Origin: an uncultured Bacilli bacterium
Lineage (GTDB): Bacteria > Bacillota_I > Bacilli_A > RF39 > UBA660
Length of the DNA: 45,800 nucleotides
Assembly (NCBI GenBank): GCA_947594675.1
Contig: CANQEF010000001.1
Location: 1 to 45,800, forward strand
Direction of reading: 5' to 3'
Positions within the stretch are counted from its first letter, which is position 1. Each line of letters starts with the position of its first letter. Both the position numbers and the translations under genes were made by a program. Below, one piece after another: positions 34,966 through 43,259 of this stretch. The notes below the pieces were generated by a model that was not told where the DNA came from, searched no databases, and saw only the letters and a program-made list of their open reading frames with translations.

Positions 34966-36264
34966 ATGAAAAGATTCATAACTGAAGAACTTGTTAATTG
35001 GAAAAATAGTAAAGACAGAAAACCTTTAATATTAAGAGGTGCAAGACAAGTTGGTAAAACTTATATTTTAAAAGAATTTGGTAAAAGTAATTATGAAAAT
35101 GTTGCATACTTTAATTTTGATCATGATGAGGGATTGGCCCAATTATTTTTAAATAGTAAAGATCCTATGCGAATAATAGAACAACTATCACTTGCTTGTG
35201 GTCAAAAAATAAAATCAGAAACTACACTAATTATATTTGATGAAATACAAGAATGCCCTAATGCCTTAAATTCATTAAAATATTTTTGTGAAGAGGCAAC
35301 TGACTATCACATTGTTGCTGCTGAATCTTTATTGAGTATTCGTTTATCAGAAACATCATTTCCTGTTGGTAAAGTTACATTTTTAAATTTATATCCGATG
35401 ACTTTTAGTGAATTTTTAATAGCTGATAATTCAGAAACTTTAGTTGAAGTAATGAGACAAACAAAAGAAATAAAGGAAATACCTAAAATATTTGAATCAC
35501 AATTAATCGAAAAATTAAAAGTATATTACATAGTTGGTGGAATGCCAGAGGTTGTTAATAGTTGGATTAATGATAAAGATATTGAAAAAGTTAATAAAAT
35601 CCAACAAAATATTTTAGATTCATATGAACAGGATTTTTCTAAACGTGTTGATACAAGTGAAGCTAACAAAATATCTTTGATTTGGAATGGTATTCCTTCT
35701 CAACTAGCTCGTGAAAATAAAAAATTTGTTTATCAAGTTGTCAAAGAAGGTGCTAGAGCTAGAGAATATGAAAATGCACTAAATTGGTTAAATAATAGTA
35801 ATTTAATTACAAAATGTTATCTAATTAATAAATGTGTTTTTCCATTGAAAGCATATAATAATTTATCAGCATATAAAATTTATATGTTAGATGTAGGTTT
35901 ATTAAGAAAAATGGCAAATTTAGATAGTAGTGTTATACTTGAAGGTAATAAATTATTAGAAGAATTTAAAGGAACATTTACAGAAAATTATGTTGCCAAT
36001 GTATTAAATTATTTATTTAATAGTTCACCAAATTATTATACATTTGATAGAAATGAAATTGATTTCGTCATTCAATTAAAAAATAGAATTATTCCAATAG
36101 AAGTTAAATCAAATAAAAGTACCAATCACAATAGCCTAACAAAATATAATAGTAATAATGATAATGAAATAGCATTTAGATTTTCTTTAAATAATTTAAC
36201 TAAAGATGGCAAAATAATAAATATACCTTTATATTTTATTGAATATATTAACAATTTAATTTAA
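34966..36264 (+). CDS. AAA-family ATPase with DUF4143 domain (2)
   Basis: A 432-residue protein; the ATG at 34966 has GAGGTGATC upstream. The P-loop is GARQVGKT (residues 25-32), Walker B is TLIIFDEIQECPNAL, and VGKVTFLNLYPMTFSEF and YYIVGGMPEVVNSW follow. The C-terminal DUF4143 part has YKIYMLDVGLLRKMA, FTENYVANVL and NEIDFVIQLKNRIIPIEVKS, a PD-(D/E)xK-like core. At the sensor strand this copy reads VAAESLLSIRLSE, where the related copy here has CAGSLLGVRL, so Gly is replaced by Glu and activity could be affected. A middle segment is duplicated as the fragment at 31726. Confidence 0.9.
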   Translation: MKRFITEELVNWKNSKDRKPLILRGARQVGKTYILKEFGKSNYENVAYFNFDHDEGLAQLFLNSKDPMRIIEQLSLACGQKIKSETTLIIFDEIQECPNALNSLKYFCEEATDYHIVAAESLLSIRLSETSFPVGKVTFLNLYPMTFSEFLIADNSETLVEVMRQTKEIKEIPKIFESQLIEKLKVYYIVGGMPEVVNSWINDKDIEKVNKIQQNILDSYEQDFSKRVDTSEANKISLIWNGIPSQLARENKKFVYQVVKEGARAREYENALNWLNNSNLITKCYLINKCVFPLKAYNNLSAYKIYMLDVGLLRKMANLDSSVILEGNKLLEEFKGTFTENYVANVLNYLFNSSPNYYTFDRNEIDFVIQLKNRIIPIEVKSNKSTNHNSLTKYNSNNDNEIAFRFSLNNLTKDGKIINIPLYFIEYINNLI

Positions 36265-36290
36265 AAAGAGACTTTTATTTATATAATTTA

Positions 36291-36318
36291 GTACTGATTA
36301 TTCAATCAGTACTTTTTA
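36291..36318 (+). terminator. Terminator of ATPase gene (2)
   Basis: GTACTGATT, loop ATTC, AATCAGTAC and then TTTTT: a perfect nine-base stem 26 bases after the stop. Confidence 0.8.
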
Positions 36319-36337
36319 GTTATTAATTTATTTTTTA

Positions 36338-36364
36338 CACTGGCTATATAACCAATGTTTTTTT
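36338..36364. repeat. Island palindrome, imperfect copy
   Basis: CACTGGCTATATAACCAATG, two changes from the perfect palindrome, followed by seven T. It lies directly after the terminator of ATPase gene (2). Confidence 0.6.
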
Positions 36365-36491
36365 AATGTTTTCTTTTGGAAAAGTGTACAATTTTTGATA
36401 TTTACTCAGAAGAAAATGTATTTTATATATAGCTTTAACTATAAATGTTACTCCTGTATTTTTTGGTAATAAAAAATAAATATTGAAAAAA

Positions 36492-36583
36492 GTATGGAAT
36501 AAAGCATGTGATAAAGTATGTGATAAAGTATGTGATAAAGTGTGGTATAAAGTGAGTGATAAAATTTAAATTTCATAGTATAA
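36492..36583 (+). repeat. Six 12-bp tandem repeats followed by a -10 box
   Basis: GTATGGAATAAA, GCATGTGATAAA, GTATGTGATAAA twice, GTGTGGTATAAA and GTGAGTGATAAA run from 36492 to 36563, and TATAAT follows at 36578-36583. The unit is related to the array at 34651 (GTATGGAATAAA is shared exactly). Transposase sequence starts immediately afterwards, so the gene it once served appears to have been replaced. Confidence 0.82.
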
Positions 36584-36590
36584 TGTTAGT

Positions 36591-37333
36591 GTGGTATCAA
36601 GTGAGTTAATAACAATGTATGGAGTATTTCAAAATCGAGATGATTTCTATACTTTTATCCCAATGAATGACCTATATTATAAATATTATGAAGAATATCC
36701 TAAAAATGAATGTGCAGATTCAGGATATGGAATGTATGAAAATTATCAATATATGAAAAATCACAATATAAAAAATTACGTTAAACATTCTACATGGAGT
36801 GGTGAAGCTGATGGAAAAAGGCCCCAATTATTTTATACTTTTAATGATGGAGTTATGTGTTTAAATACTTGTATCGGAGAAGAAATATCATTTGATGGTA
36901 TTAGACATCAAAGATATAAAAATAGTAAACTTTATAAATTTGTTGGTTGTAACAATTGTAATTATTCTTATATCTGTAAGAAAAACTTAAAAAATAAAAT
37001 CTAAAGCTAGAAAAAATTTACAAAGTCCAAGAAAAATAGAAATAAGAATAAACAGAAGTATCCAAGTAGAAGGTGCATTTGGACAAATAAAAAATAATAT
37101 GAATTATGATAAAATAAGAAGACGAGGTTTAATTAAAGTTTCTTGTGAGATTATGCTTATGTGCTTAGGTGCCAACATAAGAAAATATTTTTCTACTTTA
37201 GATGGCAATAAATTAAAAAATAATTATTGGGATACACCAGACAACTTAAGTTTCGAAAAATTTCCTTTTCCAAAACAAAAAATAAAAGAGACTAATACAA
37301 AATCAATCACTTAATTTTGAGACAGCCCCTTTT
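36591..37333 (+). mobile_element. Truncated IS1182-type insertion sequence (3' part)
   Basis: The sequence encodes the C-terminal half of an IS1182-family transposase in two frames. First come MYGVFQNRDDFYTFIPMNDL, CADSGYGMYENYQYMKNHNI, a KRPQLFY block and YKFVGCNNCNYSYICKK (to 37004); then, after a frameshift and small deletion, IEIRINRSIQVEGAFGQIKN with the catalytic Glu of the EGAFGQIK block, IRRRGLIKVSCEIMLMCLGA and a Lys-rich tail to 37314. The N-terminal half is absent. TTTTGAGACAGCCCCTTTTT at the end matches the terminal repeat typical of this family; no left end is seen. Confidence 0.85.
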
Positions 37334-37336
37334 TAA

Positions 37337-38647
37337 TTATTTAATTAAAAAAACAGCATATAATGGTATTGATTTAATTTTTGTAGTAGGATTGTATCCA
37401 AATTCTTTTGTGCTTACACGAATTGAATATTTAGGATTATACTTATTACTATAAATATTTAAACTTTTTGATTTAGTATTATCAGATGCCTTTACTTCTA
37501 TAGGAATAATTCCATCTTTGTTGTATATAAGAAAATCAACTTCAGCAGTGGCATCATTTTTCCAATAATATAAAGTATGATTGTTAGCTATTAATTGATT
37601 AGCAACGTAATTTTCTGCTATTACTCCTTTATAAAGAGAAATATTATCATTCAATATATCTTCTATGCTTAAATTCAATATATTATTAAGTATGCCTACA
37701 TCACTTAAATATAATTTAAATACATCTTCATCGACAAAACCTTCTAAAGGATTTTCTGGATTTTTTACAAGCCGACAGCAATTAACCATTCTACTAGCTT
37801 TTAGCCAATCCATGGCAGTTACAAAATCTCTGGCCCTAGCATTTTTTGATATACTAGAATATTGAAATTTTTTTGAAGCATTTGCCAATTGTGATGGCAA
37901 TGAATTATATATTCTATTTATTTTTAAAGCTTCTGTATCACTTGAAACATATTTATTCATATCATTAAAATAAGAAATTAAAATATTTTTTAAAATCAAT
38001 TTATCATAGTTAAAATAATCACTAGATTTTAAAACCATATCTTTTACACTTTCAGGCATACCTCCAGTAATTAGATAAGTACGATAATAATTTAAAGCTT
38101 TTCTATGAAGTGCTTCAGAAATTGCTTTATTTTTTTCATAGCAATCCCTAATAGTTTCTATAAGCATTTTTTCGTTAAAGGCAAGTAAAAATTCTTCAAA
38201 ATCCATAGGATACATATCAATCATTTTTACTTTTCCTACTGGAAAAGAAGCATTTGTTCTTTTTAATCTTACTCCTAACAAAGAACCTGCACAAATTATT
38301 CTAACATTATTATGCTTTTCACAAAAATATTTTAATTCTGATATTAAATTTTCACATTGTTGAATTTCATCTATAAAAAGAATAGAATCATTTTGTTCAA
38401 AATCATAATTTAATAATACTTTTAATTGATTATATTTTTCATCTGATGTTAAATTTGAATTATATAAATCTACTACATCAGTTCTTTCAAATAAATTTAC
38501 TATCATATATTTTTTAAATTCAGATTTGCAAAATTCTTCTATTATATAAGTTTTACCTGATTGTCTAACTCCTAAAACCATTAAAGGCTTGATAGAAATT
38601 GTGTTGTTTTTCCACTCTAAAAGATCATTATATATTTTTCTTTTCAT
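37337..38647 (-). CDS. AAA-family ATPase with DUF4143 domain (3)
   Basis: A 436-residue protein on the minus strand, directly abutting the IS1182 end. The P-loop is GVRQSGKT (residues 26-33); Walker B is SILFIDEIQQCENLISEL; IICAGSLLGVRLKR is the intact sensor strand; FPVGKVKMIDMYPMDFEEFL and YLITGGMPESVKDMV match ATPase (2). The C-terminal part has VFKLYLSDVGILNNILNL, VIAENYVANQLI and AEVDFLIYNKDGIIPIEVKA, the nuclease-like core. The start ATG follows a GGTGATGTT site. Three 33-base repeats lie upstream and carry the presumed promoter. Confidence 0.92.
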   Translation of the reverse strand: MKRKIYNDLLEWKNNTISIKPLMVLGVRQSGKTYIIEEFCKSEFKKYMIVNLFERTDVVDLYNSNLTSDEKYNQLKVLLNYDFEQNDSILFIDEIQQCENLISELKYFCEKHNNVRIICAGSLLGVRLKRTNASFPVGKVKMIDMYPMDFEEFLLAFNEKMLIETIRDCYEKNKAISEALHRKALNYYRTYLITGGMPESVKDMVLKSSDYFNYDKLILKNILISYFNDMNKYVSSDTEALKINRIYNSLPSQLANASKKFQYSSISKNARARDFVTAMDWLKASRMVNCCRLVKNPENPLEGFVDEDVFKLYLSDVGILNNILNLSIEDILNDNISLYKGVIAENYVANQLIANNHTLYYWKNDATAEVDFLIYNKDGIIPIEVKASDNTKSKSLNIYSNKYNPKYSIRVSTKEFGYNPTTKIKSIPLYAVFLIK

Positions 38648-38691
38648 AATAACATCACCATATTAATAATAACATATTATGTAATAATTAT

Positions 38692-38790
38692 CACGTTTTT
38701 CTAAGGAATATTTTGTAAAATTTACACGTTTTTCTAAGGAATATTTGGCAAAATCTTCACGTTTTTCTAAGAAATATTTTATTTTAGTTA
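38692..38790 (-). repeat. Three 33-bp direct repeats before AAA/DUF4143 gene (3)
   Basis: Units begin CACGTTTTTCTAAGGAATAT at 38692 and 38725, and CACGTTTTTCTAAGAAATAT at 38758, each exactly 33 bases. On the coding strand each reads CCTTAGAAAAACGTG, which resembles the GCAAAAGTGTG core of the array at 34865. They lie 45-143 bases before the ATPase ATG. Confidence 0.8.
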
Positions 38791-38850
38791 ATAAAATGAT
38801 GTATTCATATTAAATATTTACTTTAAAATTGACTGTTTTTTATACTTCAA

Positions 38851-38877
38851 TACTGGCTATATAGCCAGTACTTTTTT
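38851..38877. repeat. 20-bp perfect palindrome, island family
   Basis: TACTGGCTATATAGCCAGTA is perfect and followed by a T-run on the plus strand. With the 33-bp array and a TTTTAGTTAATAAAA block it forms the same upstream layout as the solo copy at 30749-30856. Confidence 0.7.
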
Positions 38878-39136
38878 TCTTTTTAATCTTTAAACACCAG
38901 CATGGGCTTCGCATGGCAGAAATATACACTAAAAAAAGAGGTGTTTATAATAGATGATTTCTTAGAAATTGCCACTACTCCCCTACTTTCTTTGAAAAAT
39001 TTACGTGCTTTATAATATAAAAAAATGTATTAAGAAATTAAACACTTTTACCTTAAAATATAAAAGATAAAGTCTACACAAGAGATATTTATAGTACTGA
39101 TAAATAACTAAAAACTTTTTAATACAAACAATATAA
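38878..39136. other. Intergenic, no gene seen
   Basis: About 260 bases between the island and the CpsB gene. There is no frame with a ribosome site. A short ACACTAAAAAAAGAGGTGT inverted repeat (38926-38944) is the only structure noticed; it lacks a T-run. Confidence 0.45.
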
Positions 39137-39163
39137 AAAACCACTAGCCCAAACTAATGATCT
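39137..39163 (-). terminator. Likely terminator of the cpsCD-cpsB operon
   Basis: On the minus strand CATTAG, loop TTTGGG, CTAGTG, then GTTTTTT, eleven or so bases after the CpsB stop. The stem is only six base pairs with one G-U. Confidence 0.5.
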
Positions 39164-39895
39164 TTATCTACTTATATTAAAAACTTTATTATTAATTACA
39201 TAATCAAAATTATTCTCAAACAATTCCAATACTTTCTGATCACTTTTAACTATTTTCTTAACATCCTTATAAAGTCTTTTTAATTTATAATCATCATCTA
39301 AATGATGAATATCGCTTGCTAAAAAGGTAATATAATCTTTCTTTAAATAATATTTTAACAACTTCTTAGCATTCTTACCATACTTACCATAAAGACTTAG
39401 ATAATTTCCTTGGAACAATACTCCCATATTTATATATTTTTCTATATAATCAGGATGATCTTGAAAAAACTTATATCTTTCAGGATGAGCAATTATTGGA
39501 ACATAGCCCTTATTAATCAACTTAAATAAATAATCTCTAGTACCATGAACCATATTATGCATAGGAAACTCTATCAATAAGTATCTCCCACCATTTAATG
39601 GCATTATTTCTTTATTATCAATTAATTCTAAAATATTTTCTGTAAAATATATCTCATTACCTAAATAAAGTTTCAAATTTATCTGTTCTTCTGCTATTCT
39701 TTTATACAAATCTTTAAATAGCATTATCTTCGTTTTATTATTACAATTATATTTTGTATCCTCCATATAATGAGGAGTTATCATTACTTCTGTAATCCCT
39801 TGACTAGCTGCCTTTTTCAAAATCCCTACAGATTCTTCTATATCATGACAGCCATCATCAATTCCATACAATAAATGGCAATGTAAATCTTTCAT
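39164..39895 (-). CDS. CpsB/YwqE-type manganese-dependent tyrosine-protein phosphatase (PHP fold)
   Basis: A 243-residue PHP-domain phosphatase that removes phosphate from the tyrosine kinase partner of polysaccharide export. Metal ligands are visible in MKDLHCHLLYGIDDGCHDIE at the N-terminus, EVMITPHYMED, YLGNEIYFTENI, IIAHPERYKFF and ASDIHHLDDDYKL, in the usual order. Its ATG overlaps the stop of the kinase gene by four bases, so the two are translated together. Length is typical. It acts in the cytoplasm on the C-terminal tyrosines of CpsD. Confidence 0.95.
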   Translation of the reverse strand: MKDLHCHLLYGIDDGCHDIEESVGILKKAASQGITEVMITPHYMEDTKYNCNNKTKIMLFKDLYKRIAEEQINLKLYLGNEIYFTENILELIDNKEIMPLNGGRYLLIEFPMHNMVHGTRDYLFKLINKGYVPIIAHPERYKFFQDHPDYIEKYINMGVLFQGNYLSLYGKYGKNAKKLLKYYLKKDYITFLASDIHHLDDDYKLKRLYKDVKKIVKSDQKVLELFENNFDYVINNKVFNISR

Positions 39896-41280
39896 TTATC
39901 TTTATCTTTTTCTTTTTTCTTCTTCTTTTTATCAGACTCATCTTTAAAATAGTCATTGTAATAATATCCATACTGCTCACTATGTGTTGTTTCTGCCTTA
40001 TTCAAAATAACACCAGCAATTTCTGCTTTAACCTGTTCAAATTGTTTCTTAGTCTTTTCTAAGTTTTCAAACTTAGTCTTTTTAGCAGACACAACTACCA
40101 AATTAACATCACTAAACTGAGTCAACACCATAGCATCACTTAAACCTAAAACTGGTGGACAATCTAAAATGATAATATCATATGATCTTTTTAATCTATT
40201 AATAAGTCTTCTATTGTTATCACTTGAAAGTAATTCTACTGGATTTGGAGGTGTAGGACCTGTAGGTAAAATATCTACTCCTTTTATATTAGTACGCGAA
40301 ATATAATCACCTATTACTACTCCATCCCCATAATTAAGTATTAAATTAGAATAACCACCACTAGTAGGATTCATAACCTCAAATACTTCATGTTGTCTAC
40401 CACGACGTAAATCACAATCAATAATTAATACCCTCTTATCCGTTTGAGCATAAGCAACAGCCAAATTAGCAGAAATAAAGCTTTTACCATCACTTGCCTC
40501 AGGAGAAGTATTTAATATTACTTTAATATCTTTATCTATTGATGAAAAAGCTAAATTAGTACGAATACTCTTAATTGCTTCACTAAAGATACTTTTAGGA
40601 TTAATATTAATAACTAAATCATAAGAATTTTCTTCTTTAGGTACCGTACCAAGTACAGTTTCATTTAACTTATCCTCAATCTCATTACTTGTTTTAATAG
40701 TTGTATCAAAATAATACATAACAAAGGCAATACCAAAACCTAATATTAATCCAATTGCTATATAAATTAAATTATCTTTAACATAATTAATATTATATGG
40801 TGTTGAATTCTCTTGAGCCTTATCAATTACACTTACGTTATTAAGTTTATAAATCTTTTGAATTTCTTTCATAAATACTTGAGCTGTTTCATCAGCAATC
40901 AACTTAGCATCTTCAGCATTATCATTTCCAACTGTAATTATAATAACCTCTGTATTAGTAACTGAAGTAACCGTAATATTCTTAGAAAGATCTTCTACAC
41001 TATCATCAATACCCAAATTATTTATAACATTACTTAATACTGCTCTACTCTTAATAATTTCACTATAGGTACCAACTAAATTTCTATTAAATTGTAAATC
41101 ACCTTGATTAGTACCATTTTCACTAACTAAAACTATTTTAGTAGTACTTTGATACATTGGAATTCTTGTTAACATTGTAAAAGAATTTCCTATAGTAATA
41201 GCACAAAACAACATCAAAATGATTAAACCAACTTTAGATTTAAAATAATTTAGTAACTCTTTTAAATTAATTTCTTCCAT
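39892..41280 (-). CDS. CpsC-CpsD fusion: chain-length regulator with BY-kinase domain
   Basis: A 462-residue fused protein. Residues 1 to about 195 are a Wzz-like copolymerase with two membrane helices (VGLIILMLFCAITIGNSF, and LIYIAIGLILGFGIAFVMYY) and an extracellular domain between them. From about 225 a tyrosine kinase follows with the P-loop-like SPEASDGKSFISANLA, Walker A' VLIIDCDLRRGRQ and Walker B IIILDCPPVLG. The C-terminus has the phospho-acceptor cluster EQYGYYYNDYF and a Lys-rich tail. In most Firmicutes CpsC and CpsD are separate proteins; the single chain resembles the proteobacterial Wzc order. It governs length and export of the polymer. A GAGAGGG site and a good promoter precede it. 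Confidence 0.94.
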   Translation of the reverse strand: MEEINLKELLNYFKSKVGLIILMLFCAITIGNSFTMLTRIPMYQSTTKIVLVSENGTNQGDLQFNRNLVGTYSEIIKSRAVLSNVINNLGIDDSVEDLSKNITVTSVTNTEVIIITVGNDNAEDAKLIADETAQVFMKEIQKIYKLNNVSVIDKAQENSTPYNINYVKDNLIYIAIGLILGFGIAFVMYYFDTTIKTSNEIEDKLNETVLGTVPKEENSYDLVININPKSIFSEAIKSIRTNLAFSSIDKDIKVILNTSPEASDGKSFISANLAVAYAQTDKRVLIIDCDLRRGRQHEVFEVMNPTSGGYSNLILNYGDGVVIGDYISRTNIKGVDILPTGPTPPNPVELLSSDNNRRLINRLKRSYDIIILDCPPVLGLSDAMVLTQFSDVNLVVVSAKKTKFENLEKTKKQFEQVKAEIAGVILNKAETTHSEQYGYYYNDYFKDESDKKKKKKEKDKDK

Positions 41281-41306
41281 AGTTATACATCCCTCTCAAC
41301 TACCTC

Positions 41307-41335
41307 ATTGTAACAATATTTTACAAAAAAAGCAA
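41307..41335 (-). promoter_or_regulatory. Promoter of the cpsCD-cpsB operon
   Basis: On the minus strand TTGCTT (41330-41335) and an extended -10 TGTTACAAT (TACAAT at 41307-41312) with a 17-base spacer, about 26 bases before the ATG. Confidence 0.7.
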
Positions 41336-41358
41336 CAAATCTCATTAAAGCTTTTTTT
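41325..41358 (-). terminator. Likely terminator of gltX
   Basis: AAAAAAAGC and GCTTTTTTT on the minus strand can pair across a 16-base loop and end in a T-run. It overlaps the -35 box of the next promoter. Confidence 0.45.
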
Positions 41359-41380
41359 GCTTTACACTTCTATTTATATT

Positions 41381-43042
41381 TTATTTTTGTATAAATTTTT
41401 CATACCAATTAATTCTACTAAAAATTCTATCTTTACCAAGTATCTTCATAATAGAAAATAAATCAGGTGATTTACTTCTTCCAGTAATCATAACCCTCAA
41501 AGCCTCACAAATATCACCAACATGGCCTTTAAATTTATCAGGATCTTGTTTATATTCTTTAGGAGATGCCGCATAACCATTTTTTACAGAAAACTCTTTT
41601 ATACCACTAAACCACTCTTCATTAGAAACATTTAAATCCAAAACATTTTCTACATAATCTTTAATTAATAAAACATCATATTCTTTATTATCATCATATT
41701 TACTATAATTTTCTTTATAAAACAAATCATCAATAGCATAAGAAAATTCTTCTTTTACATCGCTATATTTACTTATATCTTTACGTGGCCTATCACTATT
41801 TTTTTCAATATTCAAAAACTTTTTCATATCTTCTTCATTCTTTTCTAGTAATAAAGCATAATCTTTATCAAATTTCAAAGCATATGATAAAGTTTCTTTA
41901 AATACCTCTTCTCCACTCTTACGAGAAAAATATGTTTTACAAATATTTACTAATTTAGCTGCATCAAAAGAAGTACCACCAATAGCTTGTTTTTCAAAAG
42001 TGAATGTAAAATCCTCTATTTTCTTATCTTGATTATTTAAATACCACTCTTCAAAATTCGTATTAGCTATAGTAGCTAGATATAAATGAAGTGCCTCTAT
42101 AGGAATACCTTGTTCTTCGTAATACTTAGCTCCTGCCCATAAATCTTTTCTTTTTGATAGTTTCCTAACAGCTCCTGTTGATTCATCTTTTATAGTAATA
42201 GGTGCAATATGAGCATATTGTGGTCTTTTAAATCCCAATATATCAAATAATTGATAATGAAGAGGTAAACTAGCCACCCATTCATCACCTCTAATAACGT
42301 GTGTTGTATGCATTAAATGATCATCAATTACATGAGCCAAATGATAAGTTGGTGTCCCATCTTTTTTTAATAATACTGTATCAATATCATGCTCTGGAAA
42401 TTTCATTTTTCCCTTAATACAATCAACTACTTCTATTTCTTTTTTAGCATCTCCTGGTGACTTTAATCTTATTACATATTCTTTACCCTCACCTAATTTA
42501 TCTTTTATTTCTTCCAAAGATAAATCTCGATCAGTAGCATAATGCCCATAAATACCAATCTTTACTTTACTTAATTCTTGTTCTTCTCTAATTTGATTTA
42601 TTTCATCTTCTGTCATAAAACAAGGATAGGCATAACCTTGGATAACCAAATCTTTTACATAGGTCTGATAAATTTCTGTTCGTTCACTTTGGATATAAGG
42701 ACCATATTCCCCTCCATAAGAATAACCTTCATCTGGAATAATTGAAAATCCCTTTAATACCGCAGTAATATTATCTATCCCACCATCTACTGCCCTTTTT
42801 TGATCAGTATCTTCAATTCTTAAAAAGAATTTTCCCTCACTTTGACGAGCATATACCATATCACAAAAAGCTGAAAACAAATTACCCAAATGAACACTTC
42901 CAGTAGGAGATGGACCATAACGAGTGACCATAGCTCCTTCTTTTAAGTTTCTTTCAGGATACTTTTGCTCATAATAATCCCTATCATGTTTAATATTAGG
43001 AAATAAAATTTCAGCCAATTCTTTTCTTTCTTTATATTCCAT
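41381..43042 (-). CDS. gltX: Glutamate--tRNA ligase
   Basis: A 553-residue class I aminoacyl-tRNA synthetase. The nucleotide-binding HIGH-type motif is RYGPSPTGSVHLGNLFSAF (near residue 50), RIEDTDQKRAVDGGID follows, HVIRGDEWVASLPLHYQLF is the conserved central block, and the KMSKS-type motif is VRKLSKRKDLW. The C-terminal anticodon-binding region is present and long. It charges tRNA-Glu and, in most Firmicutes, also tRNA-Gln for later amidation by GatCAB. A tRNA-Gln gene lies just upstream on the same strand, so they may share a transcript. GAGGTGA precedes the ATG. Confidence 0.96.
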   Translation of the reverse strand: MEYKERKELAEILFPNIKHDRDYYEQKYPERNLKEGAMVTRYGPSPTGSVHLGNLFSAFCDMVYARQSEGKFFLRIEDTDQKRAVDGGIDNITAVLKGFSIIPDEGYSYGGEYGPYIQSERTEIYQTYVKDLVIQGYAYPCFMTEDEINQIREEQELSKVKIGIYGHYATDRDLSLEEIKDKLGEGKEYVIRLKSPGDAKKEIEVVDCIKGKMKFPEHDIDTVLLKKDGTPTYHLAHVIDDHLMHTTHVIRGDEWVASLPLHYQLFDILGFKRPQYAHIAPITIKDESTGAVRKLSKRKDLWAGAKYYEEQGIPIEALHLYLATIANTNFEEWYLNNQDKKIEDFTFTFEKQAIGGTSFDAAKLVNICKTYFSRKSGEEVFKETLSYALKFDKDYALLLEKNEEDMKKFLNIEKNSDRPRKDISKYSDVKEEFSYAIDDLFYKENYSKYDDNKEYDVLLIKDYVENVLDLNVSNEEWFSGIKEFSVKNGYAASPKEYKQDPDKFKGHVGDICEALRVMITGRSKSPDLFSIMKILGKDRIFSRINWYEKFIQK

Positions 43043-43104
43043 TTATCTCACCTCATAAAAAATAGAAATAATTATCTCTAATTGTTTCTACTTATACCAT
43101 AAAA

Positions 43105-43179
43105 TGGTTGCCCTAGTTAGATTCGAACTAACGCATCGTGCGGTCAGAGCGCACTGCCTTACCACTTGGCCATAGGGCA
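43105..43179 (-). tRNA. tRNA-Gln(CTG)
   Basis: The minus strand folds fully: acceptor TGCCCTA with TAGGGCA, D arm GCC-loop-GGC, anticodon stem GTGCG/CGCAC around CTCTGAC (anticodon CTG), T arm GTTAG TTCGAAT CTAAC, discriminator A and encoded CCA (43105-43107). The anticodon reads the rare-for-AT-rich codon CAG. Confidence 0.95.
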
Positions 43180-43221
43180 ATGTAAAACACTACTTATTTT
43201 ACAATAAAAACAACTTTTTTA

Positions 43222-43259
43222 AAAGTAAAAAAACAAAATTTTTTATTTTTTTACTTTCA
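43222..43259 (-). terminator. Likely terminator of the unknown gene upstream of tRNA-Gln
   Basis: AAAGTAAAAAAA and TTTTTTTACTTTT on the minus strand pair for about 12 bases; the stem starts in the last codons of the gene. It is purely A/T plus one G-C, so strength is uncertain. Confidence 0.4.

Noticed and set aside
38692..38790. 33-bp repeats as a CRISPR array
   Set aside because: Only three units, directly adjacent, with the whole unit repeated and no unique spacers.
38926..38944. ACACTAAAAAAAGAGGTGT inverted repeat as a regulatory RNA
   Set aside because: Short arms, no T-run and no gene it could control in the right place.
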